35,852 nucleotides of DNA from positions 1 through 35,852 of the forward strand of contig JADNRV010000432.1 in NCBI GenBank assembly GCA_015499995.1, in the 5' to 3' direction. A program made the translations under genes and the position numbers. This DNA is from Flammula alnicola (Eukaryota; Basidiomycota; Agaricomycetes; Agaricales; Strophariaceae). The first letter of the stretch is position 1; each line of letters begins with the position of its first letter. Positions 35,161 to 35,852 of the stretch are shown here, piece by piece. The notes below the pieces were generated by a model. The model did no database searches, was not told the DNA's origin, and saw only the letters and a program-made list of their open reading frames with translations.

Positions 35161-35852
35161 CTAAAGAAGTCTGTCAGTGAAAGAGGAAAAAGTGACAAGA
35201 ATAACTATTGATCCTACATTGTTGCGCAACTGTGGAAGAGAAAGAACCATGTGATGATATGTCACGGATAATCGAGGGGATGAAGCTGGAGGTCGGAACA
35301 ACTTTGCGTGAGATGGGTGAGGCCAGCGCGAATCGATCGGAAAAACAACCGTCTCGACCTTCACACGGCGATAGAGAAAGTATTGGAGGAAGTCTAGGAG
35401 CCGAGGCGTGACCTTGAATCGAGTGGGCCGTACATCCTCTACTAGAATCGTCTCGAGCTTCGGGAAGGTCACCGCCGGGAACGCAACACCGTTATACAAG
35501 TTGCGCATGTCAAGGGGTCGCGGTATGGAGGCATACGGATGCAAATACAACCCGGAAACTGTGCATGTAAGTTCGCTAGGCGTGATGTAGAGTTCGCGCA
35601 GGTCGTTGAAATGTTGGAAGAATTTTGCCATGACATCTTCGAAGTCAGCGCAAGGAGGCGCATGGAATGCGAAATCCACCAGAAGGCGATGAACTCTGTT
35701 AAGATGGCATAGGTCCTGCAATGCCTTCAGGAGTGGGACGAGCAACAGCCATATCGTATCAAAGTCTCCTTCATTGACGTAGACAAGATCAAAAATTGGG
35801 ATATCGGGATTCTCGAGGGCGGTGTTGAATGCGATGATGTGAAAGGATCTTT
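35161..35852 (-). CDS. F-box protein, C-terminal part (runs off window)
   Basis: The frame is open from the window edge to TGA... at its end near 35161, giving about 230 residues with no start codon inside the window. It reads as the Leu-rich C-terminal half of an agaricomycete F-box/LRR protein (for example RELYITPSELTCTVSGLYLH and FPKLETILVEDVRPTRFKVT). The F-box itself should lie beyond 35852. The 3' end is uncertain. A possible donor after LPQLRNN (near 35217) with an acceptor near 35171 could splice out the last 18 or so residues and continue to a stop as far as about 35046, where WNESYKLIARKEEFQQW reads in one frame. It is not obviously a close copy of the F-box gene at 14476. Confidence 0.65.
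   Translation of the reverse strand, partial: RSFHIIAFNTALENPDIPIFDLVYVNEGDFDTIWLLLVPLLKALQDLCHLNRVHRLLVDFAFHAPPCADFEDVMAKFFQHFNDLRELYITPSELTCTVSGLYLHPYASIPRPLDMRNLYNGVAFPAVTFPKLETILVEDVRPTRFKVTPRLLDFLQYFLYRRVKVETVVFPIDSRWPHPSHAKLFRPPASSPRLSVTYHHMVLSLPQLRNNVGSIVILVTFSSFTDRLL

Overview
This is a window of a filamentous basidiomycete genome, most likely an agaricomycete (mushroom-forming fungus). The evidence is eukaryotic gene structure with many 50-70 nt GT-AG introns, very short exons, F-box proteins of the mushroom type, an XlnR-type Zn2Cys6 regulator, and secreted proteins of families common in wood- and litter-associated fungi. Genes lie on both strands without operons. No rRNA, tRNA, CRISPR array or bacterial-type feature was found. 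All splice models were built by hand from reading frame, splice-site sequence and protein motifs, with no transcript data.

Layout. 1-3041: no convincing gene; a GAT microsatellite near its right end. 3042-9000 (-): a 1863-residue protein with an AreA/Mks1-type GATA-like domain (DUF1752) at the N terminus and DUF3295 at the C terminus, linked by a huge low-complexity middle. 9001-13421: promoter side of that gene, then gene-poor DNA. 13422-13820 (-): a small orphan gene. 14476-16218 (+): an intronless F-box protein. 16219-18219: no gene seen. 18220-20332 (-): an Sfp1-like zinc-finger regulator whose second finger is completed by an 18-nt exon. 20333-25472: gene-poor and decayed, holding a 275-bp MITE with perfect 27-bp inverted ends and two faint or broken minus-strand genes. 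25473-29404 (+): a 15-exon Zn2Cys6 / Fungal_trans regulator with a 6-nt exon encoding part of its zinc cluster. 29405-31354: no gene, then a TATA box. 31355-32745 (+): a 12-exon secreted CE4 polysaccharide (chitin) deacetylase. 33655-34401 (-): a secreted DUF4430-like protein with an apparent one-base frameshift. 35161-35852 (-): C-terminal part of a second F-box protein running off the window.

The genes are not an obvious cluster. Three are regulators whose families are tied to nutrient and growth control (Mks1/AreA-like, Sfp1-like, Zn2Cys6), and two encode secreted proteins that may act at the cell wall; any functional link is inference. The most notable features are the microexons that carry zinc-binding residues, one of them followed by a GC-AG intron, and the MITE with repeated internal motifs beside decayed coding sequence.
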